Counted from the stretch's first letter, positions 27,417 through 35,634 are shown. The stretch is DNA of 64,000 bases from Pukyongia sp. (GCA_030148705.1 JASBSY010000006.1:208309-272308), one strand, 5' to 3'. The notes: a model not told the origin generated them from the letters alone. Translations and numbers: made by a program.

Positions 27417-28658
27417 TTATTGATTGAAAGCGAATTGCGCAGTATTTATCTGCTTTATACCATCCTCAACAACCGTCCATGCCAACATCAGGCTGTTTCC
27501 AAGCTTTTCCAGTTGGGGGAAGCCGCTGCTTCTATTGGAAGTAGTTTTTGAAATCGTGGCCGGTTGTTGCAGCGAGCCGTTTGAATCAACAATTCGCAAC
27601 TGAAGTAATTCTTCATCACCCTTCGGCTCCATCCATACTACAGCAGCCTCTCGCTGGTTTAGCATTGCCACATCAACCCTGCCGGTAGCATTCCCGGAAT
27701 CGACACGAACAGCTTCTCCAAAGCTTGCGCCCCCGTCTTCCGAAAAGACCAAATTCACTTTTCCTTCACCCCCTTCAGCGGTAAACCAGGCTATGACAAC
27801 CTTATCCTCTATGGCATCCACAGCCGGTCCGTTAACGGGACATCCTTTAATAAGCCAGCGGTCTGTCCCTATGGTTTGCGGGGCTAACCATTCACCATCT
27901 ACCCGGCGAATAATCGAAATATCGCGAACCTCCTCTTCACTCCTGTCCCTGTACACCACTATTGGTCCGTTGGTGGTCATGGCCGTACTGGTCTGACAGC
28001 AATCGCACACCCTGTCGTCCAGTTCCACCTCGGACGAGATCTCGCCTTTGCCGTTAACCACAGCCGCACGCAGCGTCATGGCACCCCCACCGTGGGATGT
28101 ATGATCGTCATGGCCGGCAGCCATCGTATTTCGGCCATCCAGCCAGCTGACGAAAAACCCGTTCTCCTCGTAGGGAACTACAGACACAAACCCATGTTCG
28201 CTTTTGGTACCATCGGTATGAAGGATAAAGTCTTTTTTCCATGAACCCGTCCCGGCATCGAAGCAGTTTAACTTTACATCATAGGTATAGGTGCCATCTG
28301 CCGATTTCTGAAGAAAATTAGTGAGGATATGTCCGTTATTTGCAGCTATGGCAGGAAAATCTGCCCAGTTCACAAACCAATCGCTTCCCGAGATGATTTC
28401 TTCTGCTGAAGACCATTCACCCTGCTGTAATTTCGCATAGTGAAGGGAAGAGACCGAATCGGCCACTTGCACCCAGGACATATAAACATCCTGTCCATCA
28501 CTGAACAGCCTTGGCATGGCACTGTTTTCGCCGCAAGGGTTTTGGAGGATGGAAAGTTTGGACTGGGTGTCCGAGATGGGTTTGTTCTTAGCTTGGTCCG
28601 CACATGATATAAGGAAAACACTTATAAACAGAAGGATAAAGTACTGTGTTTTAAACAT
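27417..28658 (-). CDS. Sialidase-like beta-propeller lipoprotein with CDCC motif
   Basis: About 413 residues with a lipoprotein signal ending FLISC (C19). The mature part has BNR/sialidase-like strands such as LFSDGQDVYMSWVQ, VNLVFSEDGGASFGEAV and GFPQLEKLGNSLMLAWT, consistent with a six-bladed propeller. A histidine-rich loop, AGHDDHTSHGGG, and a cysteine cluster, RVCDCCQTS, suggest bound metal or disulfides. I see no sialidase arginine triad, so sialidase activity should not be assumed. The start at 28658 gives a good signal peptide. It follows rimO after 41 bases on the same strand. Function unknown. Confidence 0.7.
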   Translation of the reverse strand: MFKTQYFILLFISVFLISCADQAKNKPISDTQSKLSILQNPCGENSAMPRLFSDGQDVYMSWVQVADSVSSLHYAKLQQGEWSSAEEIISGSDWFVNWADFPAIAANNGHILTNFLQKSADGTYTYDVKLNCFDAGTGSWKKDFILHTDGTKSEHGFVSVVPYEENGFFVSWLDGRNTMAAGHDDHTSHGGGAMTLRAAVVNGKGEISSEVELDDRVCDCCQTSTAMTTNGPIVVYRDRSEEEVRDISIIRRVDGEWLAPQTIGTDRWLIKGCPVNGPAVDAIEDKVVIAWFTAEGGEGKVNLVFSEDGGASFGEAVRVDSGNATGRVDVAMLNQREAAVVWMEPKGDEELLQLRIVDSNGSLQQPATISKTTSNRSSGFPQLEKLGNSLMLAWTVVEDGIKQINTAQFAFNQ

Positions 28659-28699
28659 GAATTTTAGATTTATTCTTCGACTATTCATAACGGCAAATT

Positions 28700-30004
28700 T
28701 TAAGCTTCAACGGTTCCGTAGAGGTCGAAATCTTCGGCAGCATGAATCTTTACATTATAAAATTCACCCGTACGAAGATAACCATCCTCGGAGTTTATTA
28801 GTACTTCATTGTCCACATCCGGGCTATCGAACTCGGTACGACCCACGTAATATCCGCCTTCCTTTCGGTCGATCAGTACCCTGAAAATCTTCCCGATCTT
28901 CTCCTGGTTGAGTTCCCAGGAGATCTGGGACTGTATTTCCATGATCTCATTGGCTCGTTGCATTTTAATATCTTCGGGCACATCGTCGGTTAGATTGTAC
29001 GCATGGGTGTTCTCTTCATGAGAGTAGGTAAAGCAACCCAGGCGTTCAAATCGCATTTCCCTTACCCATTCCTTCAAGGTGTTAAAATCGGCGTCCGATT
29101 CCCCCGGATACCCGGTGATTAAAGTGGTTCTTATGGCCATTTCGGGTACGGCCTTCCTAAATTCGTGTAGCAGGCGGTTGGTCTTCTCCATAGTGGTTCC
29201 CCTTCTCATGGATTTGAGAATAGGATCAGAAATATGCTGCAATGGGATATCGATATAGTTGCAGATCTTTTCCTCCTGCTTCATCACTTCCAGGACTTCC
29301 ATGGGGAACCCGGTGGGAAAAGCATAGTGCAGGCGGATCCACTCGATACCTTCGACTTTTACAAGTTCTTTAAGTAGCTCGGCCAGGGCCCGTTTTTTAT
29401 ACAGGTCTAAGCCGTAATACGTGAGATCCTGGGCGATGAGTATAAGTTCCTTTACTCCTTTTGCGGCCAGTTTTTCGGCTTCGGTTACCAGGTCTTCAAT
29501 TGGAGTCGACCTGTGTTTGCCGCGCATGATCGGTATGGCACAGAACGAACAGGGCCTGTCGCAGCCTTCTGCGATTTTTAGGTAAGCGTAGTTTTTGGGA
29601 GTTGTGGTGTGGCGTTCCCCGATTAACTCGTGTTTGTAATCGGCACCCAGCGCTTTTAACAGCCCGGGTAGTTCGGTGGTTCCGAAATATTGGTCGACAT
29701 TGGGAATTTCCTTCTGCAGGTCGGGTTTATAGCGTTCACTCAGGCAACCGGTTACAAATACCTTGTCTACCATGCCATCTTCTTTTTTCTGAACGTATTC
29801 CAGGATGGTATTTACGCTTTCCTCCTTGGCATTTGCGATAAAGCCACAGGTATTGATAACCACGATATTCCCTTCCTCTTCGTGCACAACGGTTTTGTTG
29901 TTGGCGCGGAGTTGTCCCATAAGGACCTCGCTGTCGTAAACATTTTTGGAACAGCCGAGGGTTACCACGTTTATCGTATTCTTTTTAAGCGTCTTTGTTC
30001 GCAT
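28700..30004 (-). CDS. rimO: Ribosomal protein uS12 methylthiotransferase RimO
   Basis: A radical SAM enzyme that adds a methylthio group to an aspartate of ribosomal protein S12. The 434-residue protein has the N-terminal methylthiotransferase domain with three cysteines (C18 in TLGCSKN, C53, C87) for the auxiliary cluster. The radical SAM motif CDRPCSFC has C148, C152 and C155, and a C-terminal TRAM domain follows. TLGCSKNVYDSE and RGKHRS favour RimO over MiaB. A clean promoter element precedes it. Position after ftsY is the usual flavobacterial order, here with a SET-domain gene between them. Confidence 0.96.
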   Translation of the reverse strand: MRTKTLKKNTINVVTLGCSKNVYDSEVLMGQLRANNKTVVHEEEGNIVVINTCGFIANAKEESVNTILEYVQKKEDGMVDKVFVTGCLSERYKPDLQKEIPNVDQYFGTTELPGLLKALGADYKHELIGERHTTTPKNYAYLKIAEGCDRPCSFCAIPIMRGKHRSTPIEDLVTEAEKLAAKGVKELILIAQDLTYYGLDLYKKRALAELLKELVKVEGIEWIRLHYAFPTGFPMEVLEVMKQEEKICNYIDIPLQHISDPILKSMRRGTTMEKTNRLLHEFRKAVPEMAIRTTLITGYPGESDADFNTLKEWVREMRFERLGCFTYSHEENTHAYNLTDDVPEDIKMQRANEIMEIQSQISWELNQEKIGKIFRVLIDRKEGGYYVGRTEFDSPDVDNEVLINSEDGYLRTGEFYNVKIHAAEDFDLYGTVEA

Positions 30005-30026
30005 AGTACATTTCAGTTATAGCGTG

Positions 30027-30034
30027 CAAAGATA
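30027..30034 (-). promoter_or_regulatory. rimO -7 promoter element
   Basis: TATCTTTG on the minus strand, an exact match to TAnnTTTG, 22 bases before the rimO ATG. A -33 TTG is not evident. Confidence 0.5.
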
Positions 30035-30073
30035 CCTCAATATTCCGGAAAGTCCGATACCGATTAAACCTGC

Positions 30074-30658
30074 TTATCCTTTGTAATAATTCTCCAGGAT
30101 GGAGGCTAATTCGGTTTCTTTCTTCAGTACCTTCTCGATCCTCGCCTTCGTACTATCGGTAAGGAATCTGGATAACGGCTGCTGCACGCTTTCGAGCAGG
30201 AAGAAAACAGAAGCAATCTGTGCATCCCAGTCCTTGTGAAAGTTCAGCAGGTCGTCGGGGTAGACCACTTTCCTGTGGGTACCTTCATCGGCGGCCTCGA
30301 AAGGTTCGCTTATATTGAGATAGCCGTAATCGTCGGTGAGTTCCTCTCCGGGCTGAATATCCCTGATAGCAATTTCGAAATCGTAGGCCGTGGTAAGGCA
30401 GTTCGATTTGAAGCTGTGGTTTACAAATCTGCCGTGATCCCAGCAAAGTATATAATTTCCCTTGTTATTTCTAAATGTGTAAGTGTCCAGAATATCCCTG
30501 AACTGTGAATCGAGTTGCTGATATTGTTCCTTGGTGAACTCACGATCCAGCGGATCCATGACCCAGGTAATAGTACCTTTTGGAATAAGTTTGGTAGCTA
30601 CTACGCCATTACCTACAGTTTCATTGATAAATCGCAACTCGGTGTGCGGATGTATCAT
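30074..30658 (-). CDS. SET-domain protein
   Basis: A 194-residue protein consisting of little more than a SET domain. It has an early GNGVVATKLIPKGT, RFVNHSFKSNC at residues 77-87 (the NHS motif that builds the SAM pocket), and GEELTDDYGYLN at 104-115 (the ELTxDYG motif with the catalytic tyrosine). Pre- and post-SET cysteine clusters are absent, as in other bacterial members. A C-terminal helical tail follows. SET domains methylate lysines in proteins, but the bacterial substrate here is unknown. The gene starts 22 bases after ftsY and is probably in its transcript. Confidence 0.85.
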   Translation of the reverse strand: MIHPHTELRFINETVGNGVVATKLIPKGTITWVMDPLDREFTKEQYQQLDSQFRDILDTYTFRNNKGNYILCWDHGRFVNHSFKSNCLTTAYDFEIAIRDIQPGEELTDDYGYLNISEPFEAADEGTHRKVVYPDDLLNFHKDWDAQIASVFFLLESVQQPLSRFLTDSTKARIEKVLKKETELASILENYYKG

Positions 30659-30680
30659 TCGGTTTTAATTTTAAGTGAAG

Positions 30681-31634
30681 TTACTTAAAAAAAGAGTCCA
30701 CAAACTCAAACTTATTAAAAACCTGCAAATCTTCCATTCCTTCTCCAACTCCTATGTATTTAACAGGGATTTTGAACTGGTCGCTTATCCCGATAACAAC
30801 CCCTCCTTTGGCGGTGCCGTCTAATTTTGTAACCGCCAGGGAAGTAACTTCGGTTGCGGCAGTAAACTGTTTGGCCTGTTCGAAGGCATTTTGGCCGGTA
30901 CTGCCGTCGAGCACCAATAACACCTCATGGGGTGAATCGGCAACCACTTTCTGCATCACGCGTTTTACCTTGGTAAGTTCGTTCATGAGGTTGACCTTAT
31001 TGTGCAAGCGACCTGCGGTATCGATAATGACGACATCGGCCTGTTGGTTTACGGCACTTTGGAGGGTATCGAAGGCCACACTGGCCGGATCGCTTCCCAT
31101 ACTCTGCTTAACGATGGGTACCCCGGTACGGTCTGCCCAGACCTGCAACTGGTCGATAGCGGCTGCCCGAAAGGTATCGGCTGCGCCCAATACCACTGTT
31201 TTACCTGCTTTCTTGAACTGGTAGGCCAGTTTACCAATGGTGGTGGTCTTACCCACCCCATTCACACCAACCACCATGATTACATGTGGCTTAACCGTTT
31301 CCGGAAGCACAAAATCGGTGGCATCTCCGGTATTGGTCTCACTGAGCAGGCCGGCAATCTCTTCTCTCAGGATTTGGTTGAGTTCGTCGGTGCCAAGGTA
31401 TTTATCTCTGGAAACCCGCTCCTCTATGCGTTCTATTATCTTTAGGGTGGTATTTACGCCCACATCGCTGGAAACCAGCACTTCCTCCAGGTTATCCAGA
31501 ACATCGTTGTCTACCTTACTCTTTCCGGCTACTGCCTTGGAAAGTTTGTCGAAGAAACTCGCCTTCGACTTTTCCAGGCCTTTATCCAGGGTTTCCTTTT
31601 TTTCTTTTGAAAATATTTTTTTGAACAAACTCAT
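30681..31634 (-). CDS. ftsY: Signal recognition particle receptor FtsY
   Basis: GTPase that receives SRP-bound ribosomes at the membrane. The 317-residue protein has a short basic lead, the helical N domain, and the G domain with GVNGVGKTT (123-131), the DTFRAAAIDQL insertion-box region, DTAGRLHNK and TKLDGTAKGG, ending in GEGMEDLQVFNKFEFVDSFF. The acidic A domain of E. coli is lacking, as is usual outside gammaproteobacteria. It lies in the conserved cluster after rpmB-rpmG-DUF4295 but is separated from it by a terminator and about 185 bases with two hairpins. Confidence 0.97.
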   Translation of the reverse strand: MSLFKKIFSKEKKETLDKGLEKSKASFFDKLSKAVAGKSKVDNDVLDNLEEVLVSSDVGVNTTLKIIERIEERVSRDKYLGTDELNQILREEIAGLLSETNTGDATDFVLPETVKPHVIMVVGVNGVGKTTTIGKLAYQFKKAGKTVVLGAADTFRAAAIDQLQVWADRTGVPIVKQSMGSDPASVAFDTLQSAVNQQADVVIIDTAGRLHNKVNLMNELTKVKRVMQKVVADSPHEVLLVLDGSTGQNAFEQAKQFTAATEVTSLAVTKLDGTAKGGVVIGISDQFKIPVKYIGVGEGMEDLQVFNKFEFVDSFFK

Positions 31635-31681
31635 TGTTACATTTTATTGCGTTAGGGATTGAAGTAAGCTACCCAGCCGGC

Positions 31682-31751
31682 GCACGCTTCTGCGTGCAGG
31701 CGTGTAGCACTGAAAGCCCGACAGTGAAGTGCATGCAATGCTACTTCACTG
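31682..31751. repeat. Pair of inverted repeats upstream of ftsY
   Basis: Two perfect hairpins stand side by side: GCACGC-TTCT-GCGTGC at 31682-31697 and a 9-base stem CAGTGAAGT/ACTTCACTG at 31722-31751 around a 12-base loop. Neither is followed by a T-run, so they do not look like terminators. They could be part of the ftsY leader RNA or a small intergenic repeat. Confidence 0.5.
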
Positions 31752-31810
31752 AAACGCCCAAAGATACAAAATAGGCGACATTAGCCGGGAAGAAAACCGC
31801 AGATTTGAAG

Positions 31811-31842
31811 GCAATAAAAAAGCCACTTAAAAAAGTGGCTTT
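31811..31842 (-). terminator. Terminator of the L28-L33-DUF4295 operon
   Basis: A perfect 10-base stem (AAAGCCACTT/AAGTGGCTTT) with a 4-base loop at 31819-31842. On the minus strand it is followed by more T, 21 bases beyond the DUF4295 stop. Confidence 0.85.
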
Positions 31843-31862
31843 AACTGTTTTTTCCGGGTTGG

Positions 31863-32015
31863 TTATTTTTTGTTTAACCAATCGTTTACGAATTCGGGAG
31901 CCATGATAGCCTCTACGAACATATAGGCACCTGTTTTTGGCGATCGTACCATTTTAATCGCTTTGGTTAATCGCTTCGATCCTGTTTGTAATGATGCTAC
32001 TGATTTCTTTGCCAT
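31863..32015 (-). CDS. DUF4295 small basic protein of the ribosomal operon
   Basis: A 50-residue basic protein beginning MAKKSVASLQTGSKRL and ending NDWLNKK. This is the DUF4295 family, found in Bacteroidota directly after rpmG. Its size, charge and fixed position suggest a ribosome-associated protein, but that is inferred. It follows L33 after 7 bases and is closed by a strong terminator, so it is the third gene of the rpmB-rpmG operon. Confidence 0.92.
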   Translation of the reverse strand: MAKKSVASLQTGSKRLTKAIKMVRSPKTGAYMFVEAIMAPEFVNDWLNKK

Positions 32016-32022
32016 GACTCAA

Positions 32023-32205
32023 TTATTTTATTTCTTTATGAACCGTCATTCTCTTCAGGATAGGGTTGAATTTCTTCAGCTCTATTCTGTCGGGAGTGTT
32101 TTTCTTATTCTTGGTGGTGATATAACGAGAAGTTCCCGGTTGTCCGGATTCCTTGTGCTCTGTGCACTCCAGTATCACTTGTACTCTGTTTCCTCTTTTA
32201 GCCAT
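32023..32205 (-). CDS. rpmG: 50S ribosomal protein L33
   Basis: A 60-residue L33 of the large ribosomal subunit: [20 protein letters not shown] at the start, then [21 protein letters not shown]. The zinc-binding cysteines of the C+ form are missing (only one cysteine, in LECTE), so this is the C- type. It follows rpmB by 26 bases in the same operon. Confidence 0.97.
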   Translation of the reverse strand: MAKRGNRVQVILECTEHKESGQPGTSRYITTKNKKNTPDRIELKKFNPILKRMTVHKEIK

Positions 32206-32231
32206 TTTACCAGACTTTTTGTATTATGCGG

Positions 32232-32471
32232 TTATTTCTTAAGAAACCCTTTTTCGCGGGCTTCCTTAATAACTGCTGAAATTCCTTTTTTATTGATATT
32301 CTTTATAGCCGAAGTAGATACTTTAAGGGTCACCCACTTGTCTTCTTCAGGTATATAGAAACGCTTTTTAACGAGGTTTACGTTAAACTTGCGCTTGGTT
32401 TTGTTCATCGCGTGAGACACGTTGTTTCCAACGATCGCTCTCTTTCCGGTAAGCTCACAAACTCTTGACAT
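32232..32471 (-). CDS. rpmB: 50S ribosomal protein L28
   Basis: A 79-residue L28: MSRVCELTGKRAIVGNNVSH, then MNKTKRKFNVNL and KVSTSAIKNINKKGI. First gene of the rpmB-rpmG-DUF4295 operon, with a strong promoter 37 bases upstream. It lies 77 bases beyond the end of cinA. Confidence 0.98.
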   Translation of the reverse strand: MSRVCELTGKRAIVGNNVSHAMNKTKRKFNVNLVKKRFYIPEEDKWVTLKVSTSAIKNINKKGISAVIKEAREKGFLKK

Positions 32472-32507
32472 TGTTCTAGCTCTTATTAGTTATTTTAAAA
32501 CAGGCTG

Positions 32508-32538
32508 CAAATTTAATAAAATTTATTGGTACAGCCAA
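32508..32538 (-). promoter_or_regulatory. Promoter of the rpmB-rpmG-DUF4295 operon
   Basis: On the minus strand: TTG-N20-TAAATTTG, matching both Bacteroidota promoter elements. The expected transcript has a leader of roughly 30 bases before the rpmB ATG. Confidence 0.65.
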
Positions 32539-32548
32539 CAAAAGAATT

Positions 32549-33796
32549 TTAGATTTTGGAAATTTCTTTTAGCAGCATTTCAAACGCTTTATTGGTGGCT
32601 TTCTGAATGACGCGTTCCCTGGCTTTTCCAAACATGAATTCCTCCACCACTACACCATTTGGGCCGGCAATTGCGATAAAGACAGTCCCGATCTCCCGGT
32701 CGGAATCTCCTTTTGCGGGGCCTGCGATCCCTGTGGTTGCAACGGCAAGGTCTGAATTGAACAAGCGGCAGCAGTTTTTGGCCATGGACTCGGCAACCTG
32801 GGCACTTACTACCGAATGCTTCTCTATAAGCGCTTTATCCACCCCCAGTACAGAAACCTTTTTTTTGGTATCGTATGGAATTACGGCTCCGACAAAGTAC
32901 TTGGACGAACCGGGTATTTCGGTTACCATCTGGGCTATGGCCCCGCCGGTACAGCTTTCGGCTATACTCAGGGTAAAATTCTTCTTTTCAAGCAGCGCAC
33001 TAATTCGTTCCTGAATAGTGGTTTCTTCCTCGAATCCTATGGAAATGTCGGAGAGTTGCAGTTGCAGATCGTCCATCCGACTGTCGATGGAGTTTCTAAT
33101 TTCATCCCGATTCGATCCCCTGGCAGAAAGGCGCAGTCGGACCCTACCCAGGGACGGCAGGTAGGCTAATTTTATATCTGCAGGCAGGCCTGTTTCGAAT
33201 TTAGCGATACGTTCGGCGATCTCGCTCTCACCCAGGCCGTAAGTAAGCAGGGTTTTATGATAAATATAAGGTCGATCGTACTTCTTAATTAAGCGCGGCA
33301 GGACCTCGTCTGTCATGAGATACTTCATCTCGTAGGGTACGCCCGGCAGAGAGACAAAGACGGTGTCGTCCTTCTCCATCCACATTCCCGGTGCTGTTCC
33401 GTGCTTATTTTTAAGTACCTCGGCCGTAGAAAGCACCATGGCCTGTTCGAGGTTATTTGGCAGCGGGGGCCTGTTGAGATAAGATTTAAAGATATCCCGG
33501 ATATGCTGAAGGGTATGGGCATCCTCGACCAGGGTATCATTGAGGAATTCACAGAAGGTCTTTTTCGTAATATCGTCGTTGGTAGGGCCTAAGCCCCCGG
33601 TGACCAGGACCAGGTCCACCTGTTCTTTTGCATTCTGAAGTGCTTTTAGTATGTGTTCACGGTCATCCTGTATGGAGGTGATCTGATACACCTGCACCCC
33701 TATCTTGTTTAGTTCCCTGCAAATAAATGCAGAGTTTGTATCGACTATCTGTCCGATGAGGATTTCGTCACCAATGGTGATAATCTCTGCTAACAT
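32549..33796 (-). CDS. cinA: CinA family protein (NMN deamidase / ADP-ribose pyrophosphatase type)
   Basis: A 415-residue two-domain protein. The N-terminal half is a molybdopterin-binding-like (MoCF) domain: AEIITIGDEILIGQIVDTNS, then VTGGLGPTNDDITK. The C-terminal half is the CinA/PncC domain with IAESCTGGAIAQMVTEIPGSS and TTGIAGPAKGDSD, which in other bacteria deamidates nicotinamide mononucleotide. The role is probably NAD recycling, and the old 'competence' name is historical. It lies upstream of rpmB, as in other flavobacteria, and 3 bases after the HPt gene. Confidence 0.93.
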   Translation of the reverse strand: MLAEIITIGDEILIGQIVDTNSAFICRELNKIGVQVYQITSIQDDREHILKALQNAKEQVDLVLVTGGLGPTNDDITKKTFCEFLNDTLVEDAHTLQHIRDIFKSYLNRPPLPNNLEQAMVLSTAEVLKNKHGTAPGMWMEKDDTVFVSLPGVPYEMKYLMTDEVLPRLIKKYDRPYIYHKTLLTYGLGESEIAERIAKFETGLPADIKLAYLPSLGRVRLRLSARGSNRDEIRNSIDSRMDDLQLQLSDISIGFEEETTIQERISALLEKKNFTLSIAESCTGGAIAQMVTEIPGSSKYFVGAVIPYDTKKKVSVLGVDKALIEKHSVVSAQVAESMAKNCCRLFNSDLAVATTGIAGPAKGDSDREIGTVFIAIAGPNGVVVEEFMFGKARERVIQKATNKAFEMLLKEISKI

Positions 33797-33799
33797 GGA

Positions 33800-34141
33800 T
33801 TAGAGGTCAAAATCGGCTCGCAACTCCTTAAAGACTGCATTAAGCGTTGTAGAGACGATGCGTACGTTCGATTCGATGGTGACCTTATTTCGGGAGGTCT
33901 TGGTCCAGGATTCGATAGTTGAGATATCTTTTAATACATCGATGCCGAACATTTCAAGGTTTGGCTTCATCTTATGGGCAAACTGGTAGGCCAATTCCTT
34001 GTTGTCGTTACCGATGGCTTCTTCCATAGCCCGAAGATCGGGGGGAATTTCCTCCAGGAAGGTCTGAGCTACTACTTTCATAAAATCGGGGTCGCCACCT
34101 GCGACTTCCCTCAAATTCTCAATTTTATAATGCTTTGTCAT
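33800..34141 (-). CDS. HPt domain phosphotransfer protein
   Basis: A 113-residue protein that is a single histidine phosphotransfer domain: a four-helix pattern with the acceptor H56 in YQFAHKMKPNLEMFGI and a preceding FLEEIPPDLRAMEEAI helix. It would pass phosphate between hybrid kinases and response regulators. No kinase or regulator lies beside it. It is packed between the FAH-family gene (adjacent, no gap) and cinA (3 bases), so it is made with housekeeping enzymes. Confidence 0.85.
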   Translation of the reverse strand: MTKHYKIENLREVAGGDPDFMKVVAQTFLEEIPPDLRAMEEAIGNDNKELAYQFAHKMKPNLEMFGIDVLKDISTIESWTKTSRNKVTIESNVRIVSTTLNAVFKELRADFDL

Positions 34142-34759
34142 CTATTTTACTTTTACGGAAAAGAGTTCAGTCTTTTCAATATATCCGGTTAGTTGATCTT
34201 CTGGGTTTACCTTTGCTACCCCTGCAGGAGTGCCTGTAAATATAATATCTCCAATCTTTAAAGTGAAATATTTCGAGATATATTCGATTAACGCATCGAT
34301 CTTCCACAACATCAGGGCGGTATTCCCCTCCTGCACCGTCTCGCCGTTATTCTGCAAGCTGAAATTTATATCGTCCACACTTTCAAACTTGCTTTTCGGC
34401 AAAAATTTACCGATCACGGCCGATCCGTCAAAAGCCTTGGCCTTTTCCCAGGGCAGGCCTTTTTCTTTTAACCGACTTTGAAGGTCGCGGGCAGTGAAAT
34501 CGATCCCCAGGCCAATCTCGTCGTAGTATTTATGGGCGAACTTGCGGTCTATATGCTTGCCGATCTTTTTGATCTTTACCAGCACCTCCACTTCGTGGTG
34601 GATCTCTGATGAAAAATCGGGGATAAAGAATGGCTGCTTTTTAAGGAGGATGGCGGTGTCGGGTTTTAAGAATACCACAGGATGGTCGGGGCGTTCGTTT
34701 TCCAGTTCTGAAATATGGTCGGTATAATTTCTACCTATACAGATTATCTTCATATTCAA
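34142..34759 (-). CDS. Fumarylacetoacetate hydrolase family protein
   Basis: A 205-residue protein of the FAH/acylpyruvase family: MKIICIGRNYTDHISELEN at the start, then SSEIHHEVEVLVKI (metal-binding acidic residues), GIDFTARDLQSRLKEKGLPWEKAKAFDGSAV and IIFTGTPAGVAKV. It resembles acylpyruvate hydrolases and oxaloacetate decarboxylases of the FAHD1 group. The exact substrate is unclear. The ATG two codons in (34753) is an equally good start. Adjacent to the HPt gene. Confidence 0.9.
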   Translation of the reverse strand: MNMKIICIGRNYTDHISELENERPDHPVVFLKPDTAILLKKQPFFIPDFSSEIHHEVEVLVKIKKIGKHIDRKFAHKYYDEIGLGIDFTARDLQSRLKEKGLPWEKAKAFDGSAVIGKFLPKSKFESVDDINFSLQNNGETVQEGNTALMLWKIDALIEYISKYFTLKIGDIIFTGTPAGVAKVNPEDQLTGYIEKTELFSVKVK

Positions 34760-34808
34760 AAGTTGACAGTGCGGCTTCCGGGAGCATATCTCCTACCCGG
34801 GAGTGTTG

Positions 34809-35588
34809 TTATAACTTATTGTTTAATTTACTCAGCTTGATTCTGGTGAGGACCTTTTTAGTGTACAGGGGAAAATCGGCATTGAGCAACCACCCGAAAT
34901 AGCCGGGCTCCTGTTCCATCACATCTTCTACTTTCTTGCCCCTGTGCTTTCCGAAACTAAAGATCTCTTCTCCTTCTTTATTATATCCGATATAGCCGGC
35001 AAAGTCGGCAAAGTTCTTATGTGCGCTATAGCCGGAAAGGAAGCCTACATTATTCTCCAGGTCATCGTAGCGATCCAACTGAGCTTTCAGCACTTCGTAT
35101 GTGGCAATGGTATCGGCTTCTGCGCTATGCGCATTTTCAAGGCTTTTATCGCAATAGAACTTATAGGCTGCCTCCAGGGTTCGCTTTTCCTTTTTGTGAA
35201 AGATGGTCTGCACGTCTATAGCCGCGGCTTTTTTAAGGTCGAAATCTATATCGGCCCTCAGTAGTTCTTCTGCCAGTAATGGGATATCGAAACGGTTGGA
35301 GTTATAACCCGCCAGGTCGCTGTCTTTTATAAAGGCATACACCTGGGGAGCCAGTTCTTTGAAGCTAGGCTCGTTGGCCACCATCTCGTCGGTTATCCCG
35401 TGAATTGCTGAAACAACCGGGGGTATTGGCATTTGGGGGTTCACGCGCTTGGTGAATCCTTCCCTGTTGCCGTTGGGAAAGACCTTCAGTATGGAAATTT
35501 CCACGATCCGATCGGTTGCAATATTGGTTCCTGTGGTCTCCAGGTCGAAAAAGCAGATCGGTTTGCTTAAATTTAACTCCATAGGCAT
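34809..35588 (-). CDS. DEDDh 3'-5' exonuclease with DUF3820-like tail
   Basis: About 259 residues. The N-terminal exonuclease fold has the DEDDh residues in FFDLETTG (D15, E17), GYNSNRFDIPLL (D101) and HSAEADT (H154, D159). It is like DNA polymerase III epsilon and ExoX. Residues 207-240 (IFSFGKHRGKKVEDV, then GYFGWLLNADFP) form a tail module like that of ExoX and DUF3820 proteins. Likely role is trimming single-stranded DNA ends in repair. Starts at 35588 and 35582 are both possible. Earlier ATGs would overlap the divergent promoter. Confidence 0.9.
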   Translation of the reverse strand: MPMELNLSKPICFFDLETTGTNIATDRIVEISILKVFPNGNREGFTKRVNPQMPIPPVVSAIHGITDEMVANEPSFKELAPQVYAFIKDSDLAGYNSNRFDIPLLAEELLRADIDFDLKKAAAIDVQTIFHKKEKRTLEAAYKFYCDKSLENAHSAEADTIATYEVLKAQLDRYDDLENNVGFLSGYSAHKNFADFAGYIGYNKEGEEIFSFGKHRGKKVEDVMEQEPGYFGWLLNADFPLYTKKVLTRIKLSKLNNKL

Positions 35589-35591
35589 GAT

Positions 35592-35623
35592 TTGTGATAC
35601 AAAGGTAGTAATAACTACTTTTG
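35592..35623. promoter_or_regulatory. Overlapping divergent promoters of exonuclease and glutaredoxin-like genes
   Basis: Plus strand: TTG-N21-TACTTTTG at 35592-35623, 11 bases before the ATG at 35635. Minus strand: TACCTTTG at 35607-35600, 11 bases before the ATG at 35588. Both are exact -7 matches, and together they fit in the 46-base gap. Confidence 0.6.
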
Positions 35624-35634
35624 CCATACCCGAT

